Shown here: positions 50,876-61,600 of the stretch, piece by piece
Numbering within the stretch: the first letter of the stretch is position 1
Layout: every line of letters starts with the position of its first letter
NCBI GenBank assembly: GCA_013398295.1
Contig: VZSF01009049.1
Coordinates: 248,001-312,000, forward strand
DNA from: Chionis minor
Taxonomy: Eukaryota; Chordata; Aves; Charadriiformes; Chionididae
Direction of reading: 5' to 3'
Length of the DNA: 64,000 nucleotides
Program-made: the position numbers and the translations under genes
Notes under the pieces: generated by a model
Database searches by the model: none
Seen by the model: only the letters and a program-made list of their open reading frames with translations
What the model was told of the DNA's origin: nothing

Positions 50876-52117
50876 ACCAACGTAAAGCTTTAATAAAATA
50901 AATAAAGAATATGAACAACTCTGGTTTTACCATATCTTCTGGATATCTTGTGTGGTGAGAACTAAAGTAGTATACATTTTCACAATATTAACTAATTATG
51001 TGTTGTATCTTTAACTGGAGATTGATCTCTCTATATGGCATTTACAGAAGATACAAAAGGTTTCCCAAACCACACAGTAGTAAAGAGGAAATCCAACATT
51101 GCATAATCATGGCTGCCTGTATTTCCAGCTAAAATAATAGTAATTTCATAGAATTTACTTCACCTTCTGAACCTTGTCTAGGGAAAACTGTACTATTCAC
51201 AAAAAGCATAAGAACTCAGAGATCAGTCATTTCACTTATTGCCTTGCTGCTGCAGTTTGCACTAGACTGAGTGAAAAGACCTCCCTTTGGACTTCCAGGG
51301 GAGTTTAATTAGGCCCTACATTATTAAAAATAAATTTCTGAGAAAAAGGAATACTCAAAGCTCCCATGTCATAATGAATAAAGATACCTGAGACCTTGTG
51401 ATCATGAGACAGTGTAACTTACTGATGGAAAACATTATTCGCTACACCATAAAATCTAAGAAATTTTGAAGGAAAAAAAATACATTAATCAGAGAAACTG
51501 TGGACAATGATTTATCTGGCTGTACTGTAGTATTTATATGCAGAGAGACAGAGTTCAGTACTGTAACTTTAATCTTGCCATTCTCAGACTTTTGAACATT
51601 GCCAGGAGCATGCTTTTTTGCCAAGAGTTTATGGAATAAAGCATCACATTAGTTAACACTATCATGACATGTAAAAGTACAAGGGAAAGCTAAAGTGAAG
51701 GCATAGAATTTCCATACTGTTGCTCAATGTATCCTCCCAGATAAACTTCTGTTCAGCTCTCTGACTTTTCTTTTGAGAATTATAGCAATTGTGGGTAAAC
51801 TTTTGTCACTCTGGTCCCAATCAGCACTAGTCTGTCACAAAATGATGGCTCTGTCAGGGTTTCATGTTCACATTAGTCTAAGAAGACATTCTGTGGTGCC
51901 TCAAAGTGAACAGGAAACTCAGACATTTGTCTACCTTAATTATTTGTGATTCAATTACTGTGTGGTATGATACATACAGTATACACATCTCTCACAGCAC
52001 ACACCAAATACACCACAGTGCTATCTGTGTATCTGTTCACATCCACGCACATCTACACATATCTTTTTCAAAAAAGGCAGTAACATCAAGTGGCAAGGTT
52101 CTACTTGTGCTACTTAC

Positions 52118-52146
52118 CTTTCCTGGAAGGTTCTATGTTTTACTCG
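52118..52146 (-). CDS. IMPG1: IMPG1 microexon (29 bp, basic peptide)
   Basis: This 29-bp exon lies only 213 bp from the preceding one. It has a strong acceptor (AATCTTTTTGCAG|CGAG) and donor (GGAAAG|GTAAGT). It encodes RVKHRTFQE plus two bases (AG), completed by the next exon to give RKDEIS. Human IMPG1 has IKQRSFPDRKDEIS at this place. The peptide is strongly basic (R-K-H-R...R-K), with spacing like the B-X7-B hyaluronan-binding pattern; a binding role is inference. The exon is too short for ORF-based gene finding. Confidence 0.88.
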
Positions 52147-52359
52147 CTGCAAAAAGATTAAGAAAAACAGCGTTTTACTAGTGGCTGTATCCAACCATTG
52201 AGCAGAAGCCTGTTAGCTCTTTCATTTACTGTACTTTTATGTTTTCCTTCTAACACATGCCCCCTCCTCTTCCTGAGTAATATTTTGCCATTATATAAGC
52301 AGATGGGGAGGCACTTGGAAGTCTCCCCCAGTTGCTAAACAAATATCAGTAATCCTTAC

Positions 52360-52526
52360 CCGCTGGATTATTTCCAGGTGCTCTTGGGAATTGCTGAAGT
52401 TTTTGCCAATGTCGAATATGCAGAAGGTTTCCCTCTGGCAGGCAGTAACCCAGTTCTGATATTCAGAAGTATCAGGAATCCGATCCAGAAAAATACGAAA
52501 GGCTTCCCACACAGCTTCCTGGCAGA
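52360..52526 (-). CDS. IMPG1: IMPG1 exon: conserved Cys-containing N-terminal domain
   Basis: The acceptor is TTTTCTTACTCAG|TCTGCC and the donor CAGCGG|GTAAGG. The exon gives 55 codons running from [20 protein letters not shown] through [10 protein letters not shown], the ETFC motif and [19 protein letters not shown]. This block is nearly invariant in vertebrate IMPG1; the [21 protein letters not shown] and CQ-ETFC features separate it from IMPG2. NFSN is an N-glycosylation sequon. The exon ends in phase 0. Joining it to the next small exon gives QR-RVKHR, one residue longer than the human QR-IKQR as I remember it, so that junction is slightly less certain than the rest. Confidence 0.96.
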
Positions 52527-53857
52527 CTGAGTAAGAAAAAAGGGGCTGGAGATGGATGCTTTGTAACAAAAAATAAACTTTAAAGCCTTTGTAAAGTGAT
52601 TTGGGATTTACACATTTTACTGTATTTAGTAAACAAATCCAGTTTCTAGGTATTTTTAGATATTCAGGTCTTTTAGGTATTTTTGAGTTGACAGTCATGT
52701 GCCTTTATGCTGAAGGATTAACCGTCTTTGAGTTAAAGATTGTTAATTTCCTTCATTTTAAAAAAGAGATTAATTTGGGCTGACACCATCATCATGAATA
52801 AGGAGCAAACACAAAGCACACTTCCTTCACCTCAAAGGTACATGTATACAAAGATACATACTGGATGTTCCAGTGAGAGCAAGCAAGGAAGTAGAGAAAA
52901 AAATAATCTAGCAGTCACCGTACTTCAATAATCATAATTTTAACTGTATACAAAAGTTTTGTACATTATTATGGCTAACTATGCATAGAACAAGCTAAAC
53001 AGAACATATTAAAGATTTTTATATTACCCACACATAGAACAAAATATTTTAATGGAAAAAAATATTTTGAAATGCAGCAGGCTAAAATGATTTGATTATA
53101 TTCCAAAATTTCAATGTGATTAGTCTTTTCAAAATTTTAAGGACATTCTACAGCAGGTACATGCTTTATGTTTCTTTCAACATCTCTGGAAAAATTGAAT
53201 GACTTAGTATAGGCAAAATTCCTTTGGAAAGAACATGATTTCCTTCCTCTCTTCACAACTGTACACAGGCATTTGTTCAATGTTAAATATGTCTTCCATG
53301 GTGATGAATCACCCAGTTAAATGCCAGGGTACATCAGAAAAGATTAAGGTACTGTAGCTGCACAGAGAACAGTAGCGTTCCGCATCATTTGCAGAAATGA
53401 AAATGAACATAAAGAGAATAAGACAGTGGGGGAGATTTTGAAAAGGTGGTATTCAGGAATGAGTCTAAGGAAGCTTCATTTACTGGATGCAAACTGGCTT
53501 ATTTACATGAGCTTATGTAAAACACAATATAATCATGGAGACTTACATATTCTGTTGGCTCACTCCTTATGCAAGAAAGCTGTGAAGTTCAGCTGTAGCA
53601 TGTTACAAAATATATTAGAATGCATATTTGGGCTTAGCATCCAGTTTTTTGGTCTATTTTCTAGCAGTCAGAACTCTGTCAGGCATTTCAGGGAAGACTT
53701 GTAAAAGGTAAGTTCCTGCTGTGAAGACCTTGCTCTCCAGCACTGTGAGTGAGGATCATGACATGCATGAGTACGTGAAGGGGGGGAGAAACCAGTAGCA
53801 GCTAGGTTATAAAATGACTGCTCAGAAGTACTTCATAGGTTTTCCCTTGATGACTAC

Positions 53858-54692
53858 AGAACTACAGAATCACAGAATGTTAGGGGTTGGAAGGGACCTC
53901 TGAAGATCATCTAGTCCAACCCCCCTGCTAGAGGAGGTTCACCTACAGCAGGTTGCACAGGATGGCATCCAGGTGGGTTTGGAATGTCTCCAGAGTCAGA
54001 GACTCCACCACCTCTCTGGGCAGCCTGTGCCAGTGCTCTGCCACCCTCAAAGGAAACAAGTTCCTCCTCATGTTCAGGTGCAACTTCCTGTATTCAAGTT
54101 TGTGCCCGTTACCTCTTGTCCTGTCACTGGGCACCACTGAAAAAAGACCGGTCCCCTCCTCCCAGCACCCTCCCTTTAAGTATTTATAAGCATTGATGAG
54201 ATCCCCCCTCAGTCTTCTCTTCTCCAGACTAAAAAGACCCGACTCCCTCAGCCTTTCCTCAGAAGAAAGATGTTCCAGCCCCCTCATCATTTTCGTGGCC
54301 CTTTGCTGTACCCTCTCTAGCAGTTCCCTGTCCCTCTTAATCTGGGGAGCCCAGAACTGGACACAGTATTCCAGATGCGGCCTCACCAGGGCAGAGTAGA
54401 AGGGGAGGGTGACCTCCCTCGACCTGCTTGTTACACTACTCTTGATGCGCCCCAGGATGCCGTTGGTCTTCTTGGCCACAAGGGCGCATTGCTGGCTCAT
54501 GGTCACCCTGTTGTCCACCAGCACTCCCACGCCCCTTTCTGCCCAGCTGCTTTCCAGCAGGTCAGCGCCTAACCGATATTGGTACATGGGGTTATTCCTC
54601 CCCAGGCACAGGACCCTACACTTGCTTTTGTTGAATTTCGTTAGGTTTTTCCCTGCCCAGCTCTCAAGCCTGTCCAGATCACACTGAATGGT
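53858..54692 (-). mobile_element. CR1 LINE 3' fragment, CR1-J-like (minus)
   Basis: A minus-strand frame of 214 codons (54,587-53,943) reads [100 protein letters not shown] and [20 protein letters not shown]. It is nearly identical to the 3' part of the copy at 43,651-44,870 and has the segment that the other copy lost. It is 5'-truncated just below the catalytic motif. The 3' tail ATTCTGTGATTC lies at 53,867-53,878. Confidence 0.95.
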
Positions 54693-56837
54693 AACACCAG
54701 TCTTAGATATGTCTGCAGAAGTGAGGTTTTGAAAGTCACAGATGGCCAGGTGGGGCTATACTTCTGAGTGCGCTTTTACCAACATCTTGCTGAAGTCTCC
54801 TCTTTTTTGTTAGTTGAAACCATTTCTAAAAGATTCTGGAGGATAAACTGTTCCCTCTTCCTGACAGCTACTGCCTACCTGACTAACTATACTAGCATGT
54901 CTTTGGATTTCTGTTCAGATACCAGCCCCTCTTCAAACCCACAATATTTGGGTTTCATTTAACTCTACACAGCCTCAAACTAAACATAGAATTCATCTTT
55001 GGCTGCACCTGAGTCACGTTTAAAATCACTGAGTGGTCCAAAGAGATCCTCAAGCTAGCACAGAGCCAGCCAGGAGGTGTTGTTCTGTGTGGACCTTCCT
55101 GCTTAACTGCAGCAATATCCCCTTAGGCAGTTTGTCCTCTGCAAGGGGACAAACTTGTTGTGTAGGACAACCAGCGTGGCTCAGTGGCTGCTAGAACCAA
55201 TGTGTTGTGAACAGAACCATTTTAGTCTATCTCAGCTGTCACTATAACCTTCCCATTCACGGGTGACTGCCTTTGTCTGTGCTTGTTGATTCCGCTGGTA
55301 TTGTTAGAGTAAACAAAGCCAGCTGTATTTTTGGTTTTGTGAAAATATAATGTAGACTCACTCAAGATGAAGGAACAAGTGTTTAATGCTTTTAGAGAAA
55401 GGGATTTTCAAACATATTAGAAAAAACATTTTAACAAAGACTTGCTAGCAATTTAAAAGCTGTTGCCTTTAGCACTTTACTTTGCGAAGTTCATTACTGT
55501 GAGATGGGACATTTATTTTCAGCTCTCGATACCTCTTTGACTTAGAGTGAGATAATTACCTGCATTATCTAAAATATCGGTGTTTCTGAAATTAGTGCAG
55601 TCAGTTTCTGCACGTATTCTCTAAACTTGCTGTAGGGATGTACTCACCTAGCTGTGTTAGGGCACCTCAATAATACCTCAGGAATGACCTGCCCTCCCAG
55701 TAGAGCAGCTGCATATGGAGCAGATGTGGTCAGATTACTAAAAAGGAACAGGATGTCTTTTGAAGAGATTTATTCATTATGAGCTAGCTCTTAAGGCTAC
55801 TTTCTATCATCTTTTTCTCACTTACAGCTCTGCGATACCTGTTTTTCTGAGCAGTAACTGCTCCTTTTTCTGAATGAGTGTACAAATTATTCAGCTGCAG
55901 TCATTTGTTCTCTTGCTTACTTTTTGGGAGGTACTCCAGCTTCAGTTGAAGAACGGGAGGATGGCTACTCAGAGATTTTGTGAGTGTAGTACACTCTGCT
56001 GGGAAAGAGGACCTGTAAGTTTAAACCTGCTTGCACTACAAGACTTACAAAGCCCAATATCCCACTCCAAACTGCTGTGTTGTTCTCCCAAAAGATGTTA
56101 GTATAAGGTGGTCATAGTTGCAGTTCTTTGAGTTCAGGTCAATAATACCAGCCTGTCCCAGGATAGCTTCCTTTCAGCTCAATCAGGGATGTAGCCAGTG
56201 AGTTTTAAGGACCCTCAGGATTAATTAGTATTTAAGAAAGGCTTTTCGGATCAGCCTTTTTAACAGGTTTCAGAATTCTGTTTAAGGCCCATTGGGTTGG
56301 AATTCAGTCCCACAATGGATACCAAATATGTTTGTATCTATAGGAATGGCTACAGACATAGATGTAGTTTGCCCACACCACCTAGAGCAAGTGGCTGCTG
56401 GAGTAAATTTTTTGCAGCTCTACATCCAGGTTTCATTTCAGAGCGAACTAGCTGGTTCCCTGAAAGAGTGTTAAGGAGCACCTAAGTTACAGACATGTAT
56501 GTGAATGGTTGGAGATCAATATAGAAGGCAAATAGATAAGCAAAGTTGATTTAGACAGTAGATGTTGCTTTAGATACTAGAATCCCAGAAGTGCTGAGTA
56601 GGTTTTAGAATTAGCTGTGGACCGCCTAGCTGCAGCACAAAAATATGCATTTTTTTATATACAAATTGGAACAGCCACAGAATGAAAAGCTGGGAGTGGG
56701 AGAGGGAGGAAGGGAGGAAATATAAAAAAACCAGAGGGCTATTTACGCTGTACATTCTAGGGACCTAAATTGGAGTGGTAACTCTATAGGGTCTCTATGA
56801 TCAAGGAAAGAAAAGAAAGGGCTGGGGAGGGGGTGAA

Positions 56838-57847
56838 TTGAGTTGTAGTCAATGGCTCGATGGCCAAGTGGTGAGCAGTGACGAGTGGCGTTCCTCAGGG
56901 GTCAGTACTGGAACCAGTGCTGTTTAACATCTTTGTTGGCAACATGGGAGTTGAGATTGAACGCACCCTCAGCAAGTTCGCCAACACACCAAGTTGTGTG
57001 GAGCGATCGACAGACTGGAGGGAAGGGATGCCATCCAGAGGGACTCTGACAGGCTTGAGAAGTGGGCTGGTGTAAACCTCACGAAGATCAACAAGGCCAA
57101 GTGCAAGGACCTGCATGTGGATCACGGCAATCACATGTACAAATGCAGGCTGAGCAGAGAATGGATTGAGAGGAGCCCTGAGGAGAGGAACTTGGGGGTG
57201 TTGGTTGATGAGAAGGTTAACGTGAGCTGGCAATGTGCATTTGCAGCCCAGAAGGCCAACTGTATCAAAAGAAGCGTGGCCATCATGTCGAGGGAGGTGA
57301 TTCTGCCCCTCTGCTCTCCTGAGACTCCCACCTGGAATACTGTGTCCAGCTCTGGGGTCCCCACCATAAGAAGGACATCAACCTGTTGGAGTGAGTCCAG
57401 AGGAGGGCCACGAAGATGATCAGAGCGCTGGAGCACCTCTGCTATGAAGAGAGGCTGAGAGAGTTGGGGTTATTCAGCCTGGAGAAGAGAAGGTTCTGGG
57501 GAGACCTTATAGCAGCTTTTCAGTACCTGAAGAGATCCTAGAAGAAAGCTGGCAGGGACTTTTTACAAGGGCCTGTAGTGATAAGACGAGGAATATTGTT
57601 TTCAAACTGGAAGAGATTTACATTAGATATTAGGAAGAAATTTTTTCACTATGAGGGTGGTGAGGCACTGGAACACGTTACCCAGGGAAGCTGTGGATGC
57701 CCCATCCCTGGAAGTGTTCAAGGTCAGGTGGAATGGGGCTTTGGGCAACTAGTTCTAGTGGAAAGTGTCCCTGGCCATGGCAGGGGGTTGGAACTAGTTG
57801 ATCTTTAAGGTCACTTCCATCCTAAATCACTCTATGAATCTATGATT
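56838..57847 (+). mobile_element. CR1 LINE fragment, frameshifted (plus)
   Basis: It begins in the reverse transcriptase ([20 protein letters not shown], then TLSKFA, where the catalytic FADDT is lost by a frame change). It continues in another frame with RDSDRLEKWAGVNLTKINKA, SPEERNLGVLVDEKVNVSWQ and CAFAAQKANCIKRSVAIMSR. After more frame changes come [15 protein letters not shown] and [17 protein letters not shown] nucleotide matches and the 3' end ACTCTATGAATCTATGATTA. An older, inactive copy of the 12.4-kb subfamily type. Confidence 0.93.
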
Positions 57848-58388
57848 AATTGGGAAAGGGCAGAAAAAACATTCTGGATGTTTTAAAAATAAGACTAATG
57901 TCTTTGCATGAGCTGCTGGCAATTATCTCAGTGTTTGTAGCATACCAAGACTGACAAAGACTTAATATAACTACTGATACACCAGCATATTTGAGCAATG
58001 ACCAATGAAAAGTTTCATTATTTGTCTTGAACTGGTGGGATTAATTCTGAATAGCAATGGTGGTACCTGCTGCAGTTTTGAGAGAGGTGGTACATCTTTA
58101 CATAGTAGTGCAAGCGTAATTTGGTTTTCATGTTCTGCCATGCTAGAACAGTATGCAATTACACTGAGTTCCTTAATCTTTTCAGTGTATTCTTTTAATC
58201 TGTTCCGGTAACTGTCTGTCTTGAACCATGCTGATGTACATGTAACATTTGATTATGTATGTAAAAATAAAGCAAATATCACATATACCGCCTAGAGCTA
58301 AAGAACAATATTCTGGAAAATTACTGTGTTTTTTTAATTAAAAGAAATACTTTAAGGGAGGAATTACGTGTTGCAATCACCATCTTAC

Positions 58389-58622
58389 CTCTTAATCTAT
58401 AGTAAGCTTGATGACTGGCTAAAATCTGCTTCACTGATTCTTGTGGGCAAACTTTCACTCCAGTTGAGAAAAAGGATGACCTCTTTATTCGGTGTTTTGA
58501 CATGTCAAATATCCGCCTTATGGTTGATACTCTGGACCTCTTTGTTGTTCTTTCTGTTTTGTCTGACCCTGAGGCATCTGCAAGATGTTTGGCTTCACCA
58601 CGGTTTATTTTATTAGGAATTT
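58389..58622 (-). CDS. IMPG1: IMPG1 exon: N-terminal region with furin-type site (first exon visible)
   Basis: The acceptor (TTTTTATCTTTTCCAG) and donor (AGAG|GTAAGA) are both clear. The exon encodes 77 full codons, entering with two bases and leaving with one (G). It reads through STIRRIFDMSKHRIKRSSFF and then VKVCPQESVKQILASHQAYY-RLR. This matches the human IMPG1 N-terminus, not IMPG2, which from memory has KICPDES at this place. RIKR|S fits a furin-type proprotein cleavage site, seen as HRTKRS in human IMPG1. The protein is a secreted proteoglycan of the interphotoreceptor matrix. The signal peptide must come from an upstream exon that is not seen in the window. The G overhang joins exactly to TC of the next exon to give V-C-Q-E-A-V. 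Confidence 0.95.
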
Positions 58623-61600
58623 CTGGAAAAGATAAAAAGTAAGCATGTACATAAATATACATTGCATATGTAGTAGGTATCAAATGGAAGGTCACATCTG
58701 GAAAATGGGCATGAACCCGAGAGCACTTTTTGTTATATAGTATTGATGTCAATGCCCTGACTTAATTAATGTGCTGAGGAGAAACATCCTGTGATTACAT
58801 GGGAGAACTGGGACTCAAGAGACATGGTAACTAATTTCCTTCTATCTCAACACGTGATCTCCAGGTCACACAGGGTAAAATTTTAGAAGCCCTAAATCTG
58901 TTTTTCAAAAGTAACTTTGGGTTAGATCCACAAAGCACACTTAGGTGTGTGAACTACGTGCTACAGCATCTCAGTTGTGAGCTTATCATCCTGTAGGGAA
59001 ATTTACAGTACAGTGATAAATAATGGTCCGGAGCTTGGGGAACGTGAAGCATATCTGTAACAGCTTACAGTGTAAAGGGGTGTCTATGCTAGCAGATAAG
59101 TAATGTGACAAATAGTTGTACCTTAAATCTGCACCTTTTTAAGATATTCTTATTTTTCCTTTGGGCTTCAAGGCACTGGTCCCTTCACATCAGGTTCATA
59201 GTCTTGAACCCATCCCAAGAACTGGAAACCGAAACACTTTCTTTCCAAAGCTGAACAGGAGTTTGATTGTCTTGGGGAAAGAGCGAGCTGTTTCCAGTTT
59301 CCTTTTTTTACTCCACAGTGCACTCTATCCTTCCCTCACATAAACGGAAGTGTTAATCAGAACAGACTGCAATTATGTTTCTTTGCCACTGGATGATAGG
59401 AGTTGTGAACACTCTGTCATTGTATCTCAATCAGTCTTTAACTATTCCTGGCAAAGTAGAACAGCTACAATAGAAAAAAGTGAAATCAGTGAGTGGGAAT
59501 GGAAGATCTAAGCTTAAGTTTTACTTATGGACCTATTCACTAATGAAAACCGGAAATATTTCTAGGGTGTCAAAATAGCTTCAGGCATAGGAACCCCCAT
59601 CTTAAAAGGTGCGCAAAACTCAGGACTCATTTCGTTCCACTTCCTAAGTATTTGTGATGCAGTATTACATGACATAGCAGCTAAACTGAATGCAAAATGT
59701 TAATGAAAAAATAACATATAAGGTACACATTTAAATGATCTGAAATACAGCATTTTTCAGGATTGTGTGATGGGAGCAATTAGTGTCTTTTAGGGTATCT
59801 TCCAAAATTTTACATACATATTAATAAAGATATTAAAGTTAATTTGGAAATAGTTTTTTTGGTTCCCTTTTCATACATTTGATACGGTCATTACAGATGA
59901 AAAATAAAGAAAAGTGTAAACAGAATAAAAGACATTTTAAAAGAAAAGTGTAAAATTGGTAGACAACTGGAAAACTTCAAGGGAGAAAATGTAAGAAATA
60001 CATGGTATATGTGTGCCTGAATGCTGATGAATCAATTAAAAAACTGCTTTGAAGGATGGTTTAAAAACATGTAGAAGAAGAATAAGAGGAAATAATAGGG
60101 TTCAAATGGAAGAAGTTTAGTAAAAGTAATACTATCAAAAAGTAAGAGTAAAAAATTATCAGTTTACTGGAGAAAGAAAAAATGTCATACTGCATGTAAC
60201 ATACACAAATTATCATGTTCTTAGGCAAATCAAAAGAAAATAAGGAAGCTAAACCCACATTATCTTGACAATTTGGAACTGTGTTAATAAAATGTTTAAA
60301 GAAAAGTGGTCAGAAAAATGATAAAAGAAAAATAATTGAAAAGCATACTGTTACAAAAAGAATAGTCCTTGAAATAAAAAATAGGAGAAGTTCTACCGTA
60401 TATGTCAATATATATATATGTGTGTGTGCATATATATACGTCTCTAACTTCAGAACAAACCTCCAATGCTTATTGTGTGGAAATCATAATAATCACATAT
60501 ATATTATGAGGTAGGTGGAACTGTGATATGGAAAACAGTTGACTGCTTAATATGATGAATATTGTATGAAAGGCAGGAAGTTAGATGGTGAAGGCAACAG
60601 GTGATTGTTACTGCTTTGTAAAGCATGCCAGAGGCAGCAACCTGTAGGCCTGTAACTGTCTAATTGTTGCAAGGTAATTTAAAATGATGATGCAGACATA
60701 CAGTGTTTGTCATTAAATGAAATGGAAGCAATTTTTCCTCAGTAATATCTGATAATGAACTATAAACTGCATAAAAGGAATTTCCCCTGTGAAAACATGG
60801 CTCTGGGTCCATCAGAAACCACAAGTGGCCAAACACCAGATCAGCTGACACACTGAACTATTTGAATGATACGTGGAGCGAGAGTGGAAGATCCAATTCC
60901 ATTGAAATCTCAAAGTGGAGCTCTAAAATGCTCTGGAAGAAAATACCAAAAATCTTTATGAAAAGTAACCAGTTTTACAAGCTGTATTAACTACGAAAGC
61001 CCAGCTGTTCAGGCAGTCTGACCAACTAGGGCAGAGGATTTTGCCACTAAGCTCTGTGATAGTTTTTGTAGGGAGCAGAGGTCTTTTTTGAAGGATTTGC
61101 TCCTTCCCCAGGATTTACCCTTAAGTCATTCACTTGAATTAAGAATTATACTATTCATAAAATGATGAAGGAATTCTTCTAAAATGATTGTTATAATGAT
61201 TTCAAATTCTCTGAGTTAGGGTTGCTATTTGGGCTTTTTGGTCTGAGCCATGGTCTGTAACCATACATTGTCTGCTTTCAGTTCTGTTCTGCTAGCCTAT
61301 TCAGAGTAGGTGTAAACTTTTTCTCTTTTCATTATTTCCCTTCAATATCCGCTTTTTTGTGGGAGGGATCTGTTGGTTACATATGCTTACAGTAATAGGT
61401 TTAATTACATTTATATCTTGTGGTTAGCAACTTTTATTATCATCAGTACTTGAAATGACTTTTTAACTAAATTTAAACAAAATTTGAATTGAAGAAAGCA
61501 TCAAGCCCCTTCTGAACATGATTGTTCAATACTTATTTCCTGATATTTACTGAATGTGAATGGTAGAAAACCTGTTCTTTGGAAAAAATATTATTTGTTC

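Larger units (their letters stand above)
49443..52117 (-). other. IMPG1 intron (2.7 kb)
   Basis: AT-rich, containing a 20-bp perfect palindrome and a 13-bp tandem duplication at 50,831-50,875. No repeat element is recognised. Confidence 0.85.
52527..58388 (-). other. IMPG1 intron (5.9 kb)
   Basis: Contains two large CR1 fragments in opposite orientations (53,858-54,692 minus and 56,838-57,847 plus). Phase-1 boundaries (G|TC) are exact. No further exon is recognised. Confidence 0.85.

Noticed and set aside
9688..58622. Assignment to the paralog IMPG2 instead of IMPG1
   Set aside because: The N-terminal block ([32 protein letters not shown]) and the SEA1 exon sequences match IMPG1, and the very large single mucin exon typical of IMPG2 is absent.
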